Source of the DNA: an uncultured Pelagibacteraceae bacterium
GTDB lineage: Bacteria; Pseudomonadota; Alphaproteobacteria; Pelagibacterales; Pelagibacteraceae
Direction: 5' to 3'
Assembly: GCA_902597865.1 (NCBI GenBank)
Contig: CACJZL010000006.1
Coordinates: 1 to 45,579, forward strand
Length of the DNA stretch: 45,579 nucleotides
Position numbers and translations under genes: made by a program. Under the pieces are notes generated by a model. It saw only the letters and a program-made list of their open reading frames with translations, did no database searches and was not told the DNA's origin. Numbering within the stretch: the stretch's first letter is position 1; each line of letters starts with the position of its first letter. This document shows, piece by piece, positions 34,121 to 42,264 of this stretch.

Positions 34121-34237
34121 TTATTCCTCTCCTTATTAATATTTATAACCAGTATTTAAGTTGAAAATAGAACCAATGTAAATGAAGTTGTTAACAGGAA
34201 TGGGTGTCAAAATAGACTATTCAATTTTTGGTTGTAC

Positions 34238-34246
34238 TGCTATAAT
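34238..34246 (+). promoter_or_regulatory. Predicted extended -10 promoter of the transaminase operon
   Basis: TGCTATAAT is a perfect extended -10 element (TGn plus TATAAT). The -35 position (34218-34223, TATTCA) is weak, as is usual with an extended -10. Transcription would begin near 34253 and give a leader of about 48 bases before ATG 34301. The palindrome at 34260-34275 lies just past this start. Confidence 0.45.
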
Positions 34247-34259
34247 AGATTTTTATAGT

Positions 34260-34275
34260 TAATTAATATTAATTA
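34260..34275. promoter_or_regulatory. 16-bp palindrome, possible operator of the taurine region
   Basis: TAATTAATATTAATTA is a perfect palindrome between the divergent tauA and transaminase genes, just downstream of the predicted -10 box of the transaminase operon and 25 bases before its ATG. This place suits a repressor or activator. In so AT-rich a sequence it could also arise by chance. Confidence 0.35.
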
Positions 34276-34300
34276 GTCTAAAGATTAGGAATAAAAAAAA

Positions 34301-35641
34301 ATGAGTCAAAAACCTTCTATACCAAATTCGCTCAATGAACATTGGATGCCGTTTACATCCAATAAAGACTTTAAAGAAAGACCAAGATTAATTACTGAAG
34401 CTAAAGGTGTATATTTAAAAAATCATGAAGGTAATACACAAATAGATGCAAGCTCTGGACTTTTTTGTAATCCACTTGGTCATGGTCGAAAGGAAATTAT
34501 TGATGCAATTACAAATCAACTAAAAACATTAGATTACGCTCAACCCTTTCAGCAAGGTTTTGGTGGATCTTTTGAATTAGCAACTAGAATTTCAAAACAT
34601 ACTCCAGGAAATTTAAATAGAATTTTTTATACAATTTGTGGATCAACTGCTGTTGAAACCGCAATTAAAATTAGTATTGCTTATCACAAGGCAAGAGGTG
34701 AAGGACAAAGATTTAGATTCGTAGGAAGAGAAAGAGCTTACCATGGCATGAATATCGGAGCAACTTCTGTTGGCGGAATGATCAATAATGTTAAAGCATA
34801 TGCAAGTGTTTTGATGCCAGGGGTAGTTCATATGAGACATACTCATTTAGACGAACATAAATTTATATCTGGTCAACCTGAAACAGGTGCAGAAATTGCA
34901 AATGACTTGGAGAGAATTTGTACAAACTTTGGTGCTGAAAATATTGCAGCATGTATCGTAGAACCAATTGCAGGATCTACAGGAACACTTGTTCCACCAG
35001 TTGGATATTTACAAAGACTAAGAGAACTATGTGACAAACATAATATTCTTTTAATTTTTGATGAAGTAATTACTGGATGGGGTAGAACAGGTTCGACTTT
35101 CGGTGCACAGGAGTTCGGTGTTACTCCAGATATTATGACAATGGCAAAAGCTACAACAAATGGAATTGTTCCTTTTGGTGTAGTTGCATGTAAAGAAGAA
35201 ATTTATGATGCAGTAATGGATAATTCTCCTAAAGGAGTTATCGAACTTTTCCATGGATATACTTATTCTGGAATTCCAATATCTGTTGCAGCAGCTTTAG
35301 CAGTTCAAGATATATTTGAAAAAGAAGATATTTTTAAAAGAGCAAAAGAATTAGCTCCTTATTTCCAAGAAGGTTTATTTTCATTACAAGATATTGATGT
35401 TGTAGAAAACATAAGAGGATATGGAATGATGGGTGGTATCGACATTAAAATGGATACAAAACCAGGTAGAGCAGGACTTGCAACATTTAAGCATTGTTAC
35501 GATGCTGGTGTAAACTTTAAAGCTACTGGAGACTGTTTAATTATCGCACCAATGTTTATTTGTGAGAAAAAACATATTGATGAAATAATTGAGAAATTAA
35601 GAACTGGAATTACTAACTACAGTAAAAGTAAAAAGAATTAA
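34301..35641 (+). CDS. Omega-amino acid (taurine/beta-alanine):pyruvate transaminase
   Basis: This 446-residue class III PLP aminotransferase shows NEHWMPFTSNKDFKERPR near the N-terminus, as in beta-alanine:pyruvate transaminases, then GRERAYHGMNIGATSVGG, Asp254 in LLIFDEVITGWGR and the PLP lysine 283 in TMAKATTNG. With the taurine importer facing it and alanine dehydrogenase following, taurine:pyruvate transamination to sulfoacetaldehyde and alanine is the likely reaction. Beta-alanine or other omega-amino acids are alternatives. Alanine dehydrogenase begins 8 bases after its stop. Confidence 0.87.
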   Translation: MSQKPSIPNSLNEHWMPFTSNKDFKERPRLITEAKGVYLKNHEGNTQIDASSGLFCNPLGHGRKEIIDAITNQLKTLDYAQPFQQGFGGSFELATRISKHTPGNLNRIFYTICGSTAVETAIKISIAYHKARGEGQRFRFVGRERAYHGMNIGATSVGGMINNVKAYASVLMPGVVHMRHTHLDEHKFISGQPETGAEIANDLERICTNFGAENIAACIVEPIAGSTGTLVPPVGYLQRLRELCDKHNILLIFDEVITGWGRTGSTFGAQEFGVTPDIMTMAKATTNGIVPFGVVACKEEIYDAVMDNSPKGVIELFHGYTYSGIPISVAAALAVQDIFEKEDIFKRAKELAPYFQEGLFSLQDIDVVENIRGYGMMGGIDIKMDTKPGRAGLATFKHCYDAGVNFKATGDCLIIAPMFICEKKHIDEIIEKLRTGITNYSKSKKN

Positions 35642-35649
35642 TTTTCTTT

Positions 35650-36768
35650 ATGAAAATTGGTGTCCCCAAAGAGATAAAACCTCAAGAAAATAGAATTGGA
35701 TTAACTCCTGAAAGTGTAAAAACCTTAGTAGGTGAAGGTCATGAAGTTTTAGTTGAGAACAATGGTGGGTTTGAAGCTGGATTTGATAATGATCAATATA
35801 CTAAAGCTGGTGCAAAAATTGCAAAGACAGCTGGTGATATTTTTAATGATGCAGACATAATTGTAAAAGTAAAAGAACCTCAAAAAGTTGAGGTAGATAT
35901 GTTAAGAGAAAATCAAATTCTCTATACTTATCTTCATTTAGCTGCTGCAAAAGAACTTACTGAAGGATTGATAAAATCCAAAAGTATTAATATTGCTTAT
36001 GAAACTGTAACAGATGATAATGGTAGACTTCCATTACTTGCACCAATGAGTGCAGTTGCTGGACGTATGTCAGTTCAAGCAGGAGCACATTGTTTAGAAA
36101 AAAATCAAAAGGGTAGAGGTATTTTATTAGGTGGAGCACCAGGCGGTGAGCCTGCAAATGTATTAATTCTTGGTGGTGGAGTAGTTGGAGAAAACGCTGC
36201 AATTATTGCAACAGGCATGAGAGCAAAAGTGCATATAGTAGATAAATCTGAAGAAAGATTAAAACAATTAGTTAAAATGTTTGGAGATAAAATTATTCCA
36301 GAACAAAGTGATAAAGTTGATTTAAATAAATTAGTTGCCGAAGCTGATTTATTAGTTGGCGGAGTTTTAATTCCTGGTGCAGAAGCTCCAAAATTAGTTA
36401 CTAAAGATATGTTAAAACTAATGAAAAGAGGCTCTGTAATAGTTGATGTTGCAATTGACCAAGGTGGATGTGTAGAAACAAGTAAGCCAACAACTCATGG
36501 AGACCCAACATACATAGTAAATGATGTTGTTCATTATTGTGTTGCAAATATGCCAGGTGGAGTACCTAGAACTTCTACATTTGCATTAAATAAAGCAACT
36601 CTTCCATACTTAGTAAAATTAGCAAATAAAGGTTATCAAAGAGCTTTAGGTGAAGATAAAAATTTCTTAGCAGGACTAAATGTTCACAAAGGACATGTGA
36701 CTTATAAAGCTGTTGCAGATGTTTTTGGTCACGAATATGTTAGCGCAGGAGAAGCAATCAAAAATTAA
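35650..36768 (+). CDS. ald: Alanine dehydrogenase
   Basis: This 372-residue protein has the family features: MKIGVPKEIKPQENRIGLTPE at the start, VKVKEPQ with the substrate Lys, YTYLHLAAA with the catalytic His, the NAD loop ILGGGVVGENAAIIA, and SVIVDVAIDQGGCVETS. It converts alanine to pyruvate and ammonia with NAD+. Placed after the pyruvate-dependent transaminase it would regenerate pyruvate and release the amino nitrogen, the tpa-ald logic known from taurine dissimilation. It ends 4 bases before the dehydrogenase that follows; all three genes form one operon. Confidence 0.93.
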   Translation: MKIGVPKEIKPQENRIGLTPESVKTLVGEGHEVLVENNGGFEAGFDNDQYTKAGAKIAKTAGDIFNDADIIVKVKEPQKVEVDMLRENQILYTYLHLAAAKELTEGLIKSKSINIAYETVTDDNGRLPLLAPMSAVAGRMSVQAGAHCLEKNQKGRGILLGGAPGGEPANVLILGGGVVGENAAIIATGMRAKVHIVDKSEERLKQLVKMFGDKIIPEQSDKVDLNKLVAEADLLVGGVLIPGAEAPKLVTKDMLKLMKRGSVIVDVAIDQGGCVETSKPTTHGDPTYIVNDVVHYCVANMPGGVPRTSTFALNKATLPYLVKLANKGYQRALGEDKNFLAGLNVHKGHVTYKAVADVFGHEYVSAGEAIKN

Positions 36769-36772
36769 TTAG

Positions 36773-39217
36773 ATGAGTAAAAAAATACCTAGTAGCACAA
36801 AAGTTGTTGTTATTGGTGGTGGGGTTGTTGGATGTTCTTGCGCTTATCATTTAGCAAAATTTGGTTGGAAAGATGTTATCCTTTTAGAAAGAGATAAACT
36901 AACTTCTGGCACCACTTGGCACGCAGCAGGATTAGTCAGTCAATTAGGACCATCAGCAACAATTACAAAAATAAGAAAATACTCTTTAGATTTATATAAA
37001 GAACTTGAAAAGAAAGTAGATCATTCAGCAGGTCTTCGTTTAAATGGTGCAATGTCTATTGCCCAAGATGAGGGTAGATGGCAAGAATTAAAAAGACAAG
37101 CAACTACTGCTCAACTTTTTGATGTTGATGTAAAAATTTTAAATAAAGATCAAATTAAAGAAAAAGTGCCATTAATTAAAAATGATGATCTGTTAGGTGG
37201 TATTTTAATGCCAGGAGATGGATCAGGTGATCCATCCGGAATTACTCAACTTCTCGCAAAAGCCGCAAGAGCAGAAGGTGCAAAAATTTTTGAAGACTCA
37301 CCTGTTGAAGACATTTTAGTTAAAAACAAAAGAATAGAAGGTGTAGTTGTTAACGGAGAAAAAATTGAATGTGAATATATTGTTTTAGCAACAGGGATGT
37401 GGTCAAGACAAATTGGAGAAAAATTAGGGGTAAGTATTCCATTATATCCAGCTGAACATTTTTATGTAATTACTGAACCAATAAAAGAAGTGCCAAAAGA
37501 TTTACCTGTAATAAGAGATTTTGATAGTAGAACTTATTTTAAAGAAGATGCTGGTAAATTATTATTAGGAATATTTGAAGGAAAATCTATTCCAGCATTT
37601 GATAAAACTAATAAAGTTCCAGAAGATTTTTCTTTTGGTGAGTTTCCAGAAAATCTTGAGCATTTTGAGCCATATTTAAATGCATGTATGAAAAGATTTC
37701 CTATTTTAGAAAAAACAGGAATAAGAAAGTTTTTTGCAGGACCAGAATCTTTTACACCAGACACAAATACTTTATTAGGTGAAGTTCCTGAAGTTAAAAA
37801 CTTTTTTGTTTGTTGTGGTTTAAATAGTATTGGAATAGCAAGTGCAGGGGGCGTTGGTAAAGTTACAGCTGAATGGATGATGAATGGTCATACTAATGAA
37901 GATATTTTTAGTTATGACATTAAAAGATTTCAAAAATTTCACTCTGAAATTAATTTTATTAAAGAAAGGGTAACAGAAACACTTGGTGATTTATATGGAA
38001 TGCATTGGCCATATAAACAACACAAAACGTCAAGAAATGTAATTACACTTCCTTACCATGATAGATTAAAAGATCATGGTGCATGTTTTGGTGTATCTGG
38101 TGGATACGAAAGACCAATGTGGTTTTCAAAAGATGAAAAAAACAAAGATTACAAATATAGTTACAATTACCAAAACTGGTATCCAAGTGCTGAGTTTGAA
38201 ACCAAAAATGCAAGATCAAATGTAGGTTTGTTTGAATTATCACCTTTTTCAAAATTTGATTTAAAAGGTGAAAAAGTACATGAAGAGTTACAAATATTAT
38301 GCACAGCTAATATTCCAAATGAACCTGGTAAAATTAAATATACGCAAATGTTAAATTCAGACGGTGGAATTGAAACTGATTTAACTGTTATTTGTATTGA
38401 AAAGAACTATTTTAGAATTATTTCTTCAGCTGCAAATAGAGAACATGATAAATTTCATATTTTAAAGCATATTTCTAAAGATGTGAAATTAACTGATGTA
38501 ACAGAAGACTATTGTTGTTTAGGTTTATTTGGTCCTAAAAGTAGAGAAATGATTTCTTCAATAAGTTCTGATGATTTTTCTAATGAAAGCTTTAAATTTG
38601 CTACAGCAAAATTTGTTAAAATAAATGATGTAGAAGTATGGGCTCAAAGAATTTCATATGTAGGAGAATTAGGCTTTGAACTCTATGTAAAAAAAGAAAA
38701 TGCCTTAAAACTTTTTGATATTTTAATTGATAAAGGAAAAACTTATAAAATTTCTCTTTGTGGAATGCATGCAATGGATATTATGAGGATGGAAAGTGGT
38801 TATTTACACTGGGGCCATGATATTTCACCTGAAGAAAACCAATTTGAGGCAGGTTTAAACTTTGCTGTCAGTTTTAAAAAGAATATAAATTTTATTGGAA
38901 GAGCTGCTTTGGAAAAAAAACGTGACAAAAAGGACCATAAGAAATTTAAAATGCTCATTTTGAACCATTCTAAAGAAGGAGCACCTCTTCTGCTTCACGA
39001 CGAGCCGATCTATTTAAAAGATAAGATTGTGGGTCGTACAACTTCAGGCTGTTACTCTTTTAACTACAACAAAAATTTAGCATTTGGCTACATTAATTCA
39101 GGCTTAACAAGCGACCAGATAGACAAAGAAGCCTTTGAGATAGAGGTTGAGAAGAAAAAATACCCTGCATCTGTGATTACTCGACCTCTAAATGATAAAA
39201 AGCTTAGTTCCCTTTAG
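36773..39217 (+). CDS. Dimethylglycine/sarcosine dehydrogenase-like FAD-GcvT fusion protein
   Basis: This 814-residue protein has an FAD-binding oxidoreductase half with VVVIGGGVVGCSCAYHL (11-27) and His50 in SGTTWHAAGL, the site of covalent FAD in DMGDH/SARDH. A linker (about 375-430) is followed by a GcvT-like half, with YVGELGFELYV and the GcvT C-terminal domain (GRTTSGCYSFNYNKNLAFGYI). The family oxidises an N-methyl group and passes the formaldehyde unit to tetrahydrofolate. Its place after taurine transaminase and alanine dehydrogenase makes N-methyltaurine a candidate substrate; sarcosine or dimethylglycine is the alternative. It is in the same operon, 4 bases after ald. Confidence 0.82.
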   Translation: MSKKIPSSTKVVVIGGGVVGCSCAYHLAKFGWKDVILLERDKLTSGTTWHAAGLVSQLGPSATITKIRKYSLDLYKELEKKVDHSAGLRLNGAMSIAQDEGRWQELKRQATTAQLFDVDVKILNKDQIKEKVPLIKNDDLLGGILMPGDGSGDPSGITQLLAKAARAEGAKIFEDSPVEDILVKNKRIEGVVVNGEKIECEYIVLATGMWSRQIGEKLGVSIPLYPAEHFYVITEPIKEVPKDLPVIRDFDSRTYFKEDAGKLLLGIFEGKSIPAFDKTNKVPEDFSFGEFPENLEHFEPYLNACMKRFPILEKTGIRKFFAGPESFTPDTNTLLGEVPEVKNFFVCCGLNSIGIASAGGVGKVTAEWMMNGHTNEDIFSYDIKRFQKFHSEINFIKERVTETLGDLYGMHWPYKQHKTSRNVITLPYHDRLKDHGACFGVSGGYERPMWFSKDEKNKDYKYSYNYQNWYPSAEFETKNARSNVGLFELSPFSKFDLKGEKVHEELQILCTANIPNEPGKIKYTQMLNSDGGIETDLTVICIEKNYFRIISSAANREHDKFHILKHISKDVKLTDVTEDYCCLGLFGPKSREMISSISSDDFSNESFKFATAKFVKINDVEVWAQRISYVGELGFELYVKKENALKLFDILIDKGKTYKISLCGMHAMDIMRMESGYLHWGHDISPEENQFEAGLNFAVSFKKNINFIGRAALEKKRDKKDHKKFKMLILNHSKEGAPLLLHDEPIYLKDKIVGRTTSGCYSFNYNKNLAFGYINSGLTSDQIDKEAFEIEVEKKKYPASVITRPLNDKKLSSL

Positions 39218-39220
39218 CAC

Positions 39221-39263
39221 CATTTTGAACAAAGCTCAAAAATTTGCAACTCATTTTGAACAA
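39221..39263. repeat. Pair of 12-bp direct repeats upstream of small membrane gene
   Basis: CATTTTGAACAA occurs at 39221-39232 and 39252-39263, a separation of 31 bp or about three helical turns on the same face of DNA. They lie before the small protein at 39308 and near the tandem winged-helix regulator gene. A similar ATGAACAAA with a partner lies at 40550-40589 on the regulator's other side, so these may be its binding sites. Confidence 0.5.
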
Positions 39264-39307
39264 GCATTTTCTTGAAAATCCGAATCGGGTGGTGTTAAAT
39301 ACAATCC

Positions 39308-39496
39308 ATGAGTGGGGAAACATCAAGTTACGATCAACAAACAGAACTTAAAAAAACGCCAAATATTAAAGTTGATATCAACGATTTACTATCAAGAGTA
39401 AGAGACGAGAAGAAAAAAGAGAGAAAAGAAAATCTTTTATTCTTAGGTCTAATTGGTTCTGTGATAGTGATTACTGGTATAATTGCGTCTCTTTAA
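39308..39496 (+). CDS. Small single-helix membrane protein
   Basis: This 62-residue protein has a polar, charged N-terminal half (MSGETSSYDQQTELKK, then DLLSRVRDEKKKERKE) and one membrane helix at the C-terminus (LLFLGLIGSVIVITGIIASL). The basic stretch before the helix puts the N-terminus in the cytoplasm. I do not recognise a family. It follows the dehydrogenase gene after 90 bases that contain a pair of direct repeats, and its stop overlaps the convergent regulator gene on TTAA. Translation is plausible but unproven. Confidence 0.55.
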   Translation: MSGETSSYDQQTELKKTPNIKVDINDLLSRVRDEKKKERKENLLFLGLIGSVIVITGIIASL

Positions 39497-40497
39497 TTAA
39501 ATACAATAGTATTCAATATTCTCGTTAACATTCTAATAAATCTCTCTTCATTAGCTTTATTAATATCACGAACTGTTTTTAAAGTTACATCTTTTTCAAT
39601 AGTATTTGTATCTAATTTTGGCAACCCGAATAAAAGATAAAGATTATTTTTATCTTTTTTGAGCAATTTTCTTTTAATCAAATTATTTAATTTTCTAAGC
39701 GCTGTGGGTCTTGGTATTCCTGATAACTCCGATATAGTCATTGCATTTAAACCTTGGTTTCCCCAATTGTTAAGTTTTTCAATAAAATTATCTGCTGTTA
39801 ATTCTGGACTTATATTTTCTTTAAAACCTTTATTCATTACAAGATTTTGATTATAAGCACATTGAGCCCAGATAGCCCAAGTCTCTATATCTCCAAAAAA
39901 TTTTTTCCAACCTATAATAGTTGGTATTTGAAATTCAAAAAAGATAGTCCAAATTTGTGTGAAATTATCTTTTATTTTTTTATCTAAAACAGAGTTTTCA
40001 ACTTTTTTGTCTAAATAACCTGCTTGACTTAAAAATTCAGTAAATCTTGAAAGTAATCTTGCCATGTTTCGTATCGAGTCTTTAGGTTTTTGATAGTCTT
40101 GCCCTTTACGATTTATCATTATTTTTTTCTTATCTTTTTTAATAGCTCCATCTCTCTCCATTTCTAAAATTTTTCTTCTAGTAGTTTCCTTTGAAATTAA
40201 TAATTCCTTTGATAAATCAATTACATTTATTTTTTGTATCTCATAAGTTTCTTTTGCATAAAACTCATCAAATGAATTTTTAATTTGAAAATCTCCATAT
40301 GCTTTAAAAGTTTTGTGTACTAGATGAATTAAGATTAAATACTTATCAAAGTCTTTAAATCTATTGTAGGCAGCATGTAGCCATTGTTGTTGAAAATAAA
40401 ATCTTTCTGTAACGATATAATTAAAATTTTTGTGATAGACGGATTTAATTTGTTCTTCTTGAATTTGATTTGAAAATTTTAACTCTCTTAATGACAT
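39493..40497 (-). CDS. Tandem winged-helix DNA-binding protein (putative regulator)
   Basis: This 334-residue protein has two helix-turn-helix modules with wing-like hairpins. One is at about 90-135, INVIDLSKELLISKETTRRK followed by DGAIKKDKKKIMIN. The other is at about 253-290, ISELSGIPRPTALRKLNNLI followed by LLKKDKNNLYLLF. The region between (about 140-250) is helical and contains many aromatics. No known family is recognised; two wHTH in one chain with no ligand domain is uncommon. It is transcribed divergently from the second BASS transporter and may control it and the small protein gene. Confidence 0.65.
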   Translation of the reverse strand: MSLRELKFSNQIQEEQIKSVYHKNFNYIVTERFYFQQQWLHAAYNRFKDFDKYLILIHLVHKTFKAYGDFQIKNSFDEFYAKETYEIQKINVIDLSKELLISKETTRRKILEMERDGAIKKDKKKIMINRKGQDYQKPKDSIRNMARLLSRFTEFLSQAGYLDKKVENSVLDKKIKDNFTQIWTIFFEFQIPTIIGWKKFFGDIETWAIWAQCAYNQNLVMNKGFKENISPELTADNFIEKLNNWGNQGLNAMTISELSGIPRPTALRKLNNLIKRKLLKKDKNNLYLLFGLPKLDTNTIEKDVTLKTVRDINKANEERFIRMLTRILNTIVFN

Positions 40498-40549
40498 TTT
40501 TTATTATTTACGCAAATAATCCTAAATTTTTTGATTTCGCAACCCCAAA

Positions 40550-40589
40550 ATGAACAAAAATGCCTTGAATTTTATTTTTTTTCGTTCAT
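40550..40589. repeat. Inverted pair related to the TGAACAA repeats
   Basis: ATGAACAAA (40550-40558) and TTCGTTCAT (40581-40589; its complement is ATGAACGAA) are inverted copies with one mismatch, centred 31 bp apart, the same separation as the direct repeats at 39221-39263. They occupy the 110-base gap between the regulator start (40497) and the BASS gene start (40608). They could be operator sites; chance is not excluded. Confidence 0.4.
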
Positions 40590-40607
40590 AAAGCGAGTGA
40601 GGGAATT

Positions 40608-41462
40608 GTGGAATTTGTAAAAACCGTTGGACCACTTGGCATGATTTTTATCATGTTTTCTTTAGGTCTTAATCTATCTTATAAAGATTTCTTTGAGGTA
40701 TTAAAAAAACCAAGAAATCTTGTTATTGCACTAATTTGCCAAATGGTAATGCTTCCTTTAATTGGAATTATCATTATTTCTTTCTTCCCGATGCAGGCCG
40801 AATTTCAACTTGGAGTATTCTTATTATTAATTCTGCCTTCTGCTGTTATGTCAAATTATGCTACTAAACTTGTTAAAGGAAATGTAGCATTATCCATAAC
40901 TATCACTTCAATTTGTGGATTGGTATCATTCATAACCATTCCAATGTTTCTTAAGATTTATGCTGCATTCTTTTCATCAGTGGAATTTGATCTAAATCTT
41001 CTTAAATTTTCAGTACGAATGTTTCTATTTATTGCTTTACCAACATTTGTAGGAATCCTAGTAAGGGGAAATTTTAAAAGATTTTCTGAGCAAAATAATT
41101 TAAAATTTGATAGAGCGGCTCTCGCTTTATTTATAATTATTTTATTAGTTGCAATATTTACTGAGCAAGGAAATTTAGGTGGTTATTTTGCTGATGCCGG
41201 AGCTATTGCATTTGTTGTAATTATTTCAGTCTTGACATCTGTGTACATAATAACAAGTTACACCTTAAGAGATGTTAAGGTAAAAAGAACTATAATGATT
41301 GAGGCTATGTTGCAAAATGGTGCAATGGGATTTATTGTAGGAGCTCAATTATTTCATCAGATTGAATATATTACACCAATAGCAATTTATGCTTTAATAC
41401 AATACGTTGCTTTAATGTTTTACATCGGTAATATAAATATAAGTAGAATAACTACAAAGTAA
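40608..41462 (+). CDS. Bile-acid:Na+ symporter (BASS) family transporter, second copy
   Basis: This 284-residue, nine-to-ten helix protein starts at GTG 40608, with GAGGG just upstream. The BASS pattern LPSAVMSNYATKLVKGNVALSITITS (near 77-102) and EAMLQNGAMGFI (near 228) align with APGGVTSNIMTKF and ECGLQNGTLALF of the copy at 23301, which has the same length. The differences in the binding loop suggest a different organic anion. It is followed by a tRNA gene and is divergent from the tandem winged-helix regulator, a likely regulator-transporter pair. Confidence 0.83.
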   Translation: MEFVKTVGPLGMIFIMFSLGLNLSYKDFFEVLKKPRNLVIALICQMVMLPLIGIIIISFFPMQAEFQLGVFLLLILPSAVMSNYATKLVKGNVALSITITSICGLVSFITIPMFLKIYAAFFSSVEFDLNLLKFSVRMFLFIALPTFVGILVRGNFKRFSEQNNLKFDRAALALFIIILLVAIFTEQGNLGGYFADAGAIAFVVIISVLTSVYIITSYTLRDVKVKRTIMIEAMLQNGAMGFIVGAQLFHQIEYITPIAIYALIQYVALMFYIGNINISRITTK

Positions 41463-41473
41463 TTAAAAATATT

Positions 41474-41550
41474 GGCGGGGTAGCTCAGTTGGTTAGAGCG
41501 CGGGACTCATAAGCCCGAGGTCAGTGGTTCGATCCCACTTCCCGCTACCA
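41474..41550 (+). tRNA. tRNA with CAT anticodon (tRNA-Met, elongator type; Ile2 possible)
   Basis: This 77-base cloverleaf includes an encoded CCA end. The acceptor stem is GGCGGGG with TCCCGCT (G1-U72 and G7-U66 wobbles), D-arm GCTC...GAGC, anticodon loop CTCATAA and T-arm AGTGG-TTCGATC-CCACT. The G1-U72 pair, and the lack of the three G-C pairs next to the loop, rule out the initiator. The base pair at 31-39 is A-G. Lysidine modification would make it tRNA-Ile2; Met is preferred on its overall similarity. Confidence 0.88.
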
Positions 41551-41559
41551 AAAAAAAGC

Positions 41560-42264
41560 TTAAGAAACTTTTCTAAATTTACTAATTTTCATAGTTGAGT
41601 TTAGTGGAAGACTATTTTTTTTACCTTTTAAAATTTTTTTCTTTACTTTTTTATTACTTTTAATTGCAAAGTTATAAACTGATTGAGCTGGACCACCAAC
41701 GTTTATTATTCCCTTCTTGTTTATAAGTTTAAAAAAAACTTTTACTAGATCGTCATGAAACATAAAATTTGTTTTTACATTAGTATATGCGTATTCATGA
41801 AGAAAAGGTCTTTCCGTCATACAAATTCTTAAAATTAAGGAGTTTTTGAGCATCTGGACTGCGCACTCCCCTCCAAGTTTAGACCAACCATAATTGTTAA
41901 ACGGAAGTAAGGGATGATCTTCTTTGTAACTTCCCTTTTTTAATGGGTAAACGTAATTTGTTGAAAAATAAATCAGTTTTATTTTATATTTTTTGCAAAG
42001 TTTAACTATCTTCGATGTGCCTATGATGTTTATACTTATGCTTTTTTCAATATTATTTTCGTGAATTTGCATAGGGCGAGATAGTGCTGCAGTATGAATA
42101 ATAAATTTCGGTTTAATTTTTTTAATATATCTTTCCATTTTTTTTGAATTTGTAATATCAAAAATACTTGAAGAAGGATAATAAATGTTTTTTTTATTTG
42201 AATTAAACTTTTTAAACACTCTGCCGAATCTTCCACTTCCACCAGTAAATATTATTTTTTTCAT
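41560..42264 (-). CDS. rmlD-like: dTDP-4-dehydrorhamnose reductase-like SDR
   Basis: This 234-residue RmlD-like protein begins KIIFTGGSGRFGRVF. It has PKFIIHTAALSRPMQIHENN, FSTNYVYPLKKGSY and the catalytic NNYGWSKLGGE, the family pattern for reducing a 4-keto-6-deoxysugar nucleotide. It is about 60 residues shorter than standard RmlD, with the C-terminal substrate lobe reduced. It is the third gene of rmlB-rmlA-rmlD; its ATG follows the rmlA stop directly. Because rmlC is absent, the final sugar may be a non-epimerised 6-deoxyhexose such as a fucose- or quinovose-type sugar. Confidence 0.72.
   Translation of the reverse strand: MKKIIFTGGSGRFGRVFKKFNSNKKNIYYPSSSIFDITNSKKMERYIKKIKPKFIIHTAALSRPMQIHENNIEKSISINIIGTSKIVKLCKKYKIKLIYFSTNYVYPLKKGSYKEDHPLLPFNNYGWSKLGGECAVQMLKNSLILRICMTERPFLHEYAYTNVKTNFMFHDDLVKVFFKLINKKGIINVGGPAQSVYNFAIKSNKKVKKKILKGKKNSLPLNSTMKISKFRKVS

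Noticed and set aside
34121..34300. Riboswitch in the tauA/transaminase gap
   Set aside because: No glycine, SAM or other aptamer core was recognised; only the promoter-like box and palindrome stand out.
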